Below are positions 33,424 through 33,552 of a stretch of 33,552 bases of DNA, in pieces. A program made the translations under genes and the position numbers. The notes beneath the pieces were generated by a model. It was not told where the DNA came from. It worked only from the letters and a program-made list of their open reading frames with translations, and searched no databases. How positions within the stretch are numbered: the stretch's first letter is position 1; every line of letters begins with the position of its first letter. Source of the stretch: Chitinophagaceae bacterium (GTDB lineage: Bacteria > Bacteroidota > Bacteroidia > Chitinophagales > Chitinophagaceae); contig JAICZH010000029.1 of assembly GCA_025933775.1 (NCBI GenBank), forward strand, positions 1 through 33,552. Direction: 5' to 3'.

Positions 33424-33552
33424 TTATTCCACAATGCGCAGCTTTGCATAATTGAGCATGATTTTTTTTTCACCATTGTATTCAAATTTTACAGTAGCCA
33501 CCGGGTTATGCGCTGCGCCTTCCATCTTTATTACTTCGCCAAAACCAAATTT
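33424..33552 (-). CDS. PcrA/UvrD-type DNA helicase, C-terminal end only
   Basis: Forty-two codons and a stop are visible, reading KFGFGEVIKMEGAAHNPVAT, VKFEYNGEKKIMLNYAKLRI and VE. This is the Tudor-like C-terminal domain of PcrA/UvrD superfamily 1 helicases (pattern FG.G.V...EG...A.V.F...G.K.L...YA.L..V). In PcrA this domain binds RNA polymerase. The rest of the gene lies beyond the window's right edge. Confidence 0.75.
   Translation of the reverse strand, partial: KFGFGEVIKMEGAAHNPVATVKFEYNGEKKIMLNYAKLRIVE

Overview
The window looks like a chromosome segment of a Bacteroidota bacterium, most likely family Chitinophagaceae or close to it. The DNA is AT-rich. Many products are exported through short Lys/Phe-rich signal peptides ending in AQ or SQ. 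Several promoters fit the Bacteroidota -7 consensus TAnnTTTG. The gene content is typical of that group: S46 dipeptidyl-peptidase, tricorn-like S41 protease, a fused 2-oxoacid dehydrogenase E1, and GH3-like adenylating enzyme. No rRNA, tRNA, CRISPR array, insertion sequence or prophage was seen.

Layout. Bases 1-3236 hold two tandem paralogous sensor histidine kinases, the first cut by the window edge, with a long palindromic repeat between them. Bases 3363-5728 hold the most unusual group. It comprises a regulator made of a DUF4242 (SCO4226-like nickel-binding) domain, a degenerate nucleotide-cyclase-like domain and an AraC helix-turn-helix, then an exported single-domain DUF4242 protein, then a lipoprotein with conserved His motifs. 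Bases 5839-9431 hold an OsmC peroxiredoxin-like protein, an M19 dipeptidase and a cytoplasmic-type GH13 alpha-amylase. Bases 9514-9949 are a small frameshifted gene. Bases 10148-15462 hold convergent tricorn-like protease and M1 aminopeptidase genes sharing a perfect bidirectional terminator. On the minus strand 22314-15632 come a retropepsin-like/PDZ protease, an active M16 peptidase, a toxin-antitoxin module with a broken toxin, a catalytically dead M16 partner, a small holin-fold membrane protein and the fused E1. Bases 22398-26791 hold mqnC (futalosine menaquinone pathway), a decayed HigBA module, an S46 dipeptidyl-peptidase of DPP7 type and recX. Bases 26855-33552 hold a conserved hypothetical protein, a GH3-family enzyme, a LysE exporter/hypothetical/mtgA operon, a pnuC-nadR-like NAD salvage pair, a NifU/Nfu scaffold and the C-terminus of a PcrA/UvrD helicase.

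Two themes stand out. First, seven peptidases or peptidase homologues lie between 6.6 and 26.2 kb, mostly exported, which suggests a peptide-scavenging or envelope-proteolysis lifestyle. Second, the window records insertion and decay. Two toxin-antitoxin modules have crippled toxins, and one sits exactly between the two M16 genes. One other small gene is frameshifted, and two short orphan coding remnants remain. A family of GC-rich palindromic repeats and a CAATTGA heptad repeat have entered intergenic DNA and also three reading frames in phase: a histidine kinase, the E1 fusion linker and the NadR-like kinase. The best candidate for an undescribed system is the DUF4242 sensor/exported-DUF4242/lipoprotein group, where regulator and target share a presumed metal-binding domain. 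That functional link is inferred from gene order and shared domain only.
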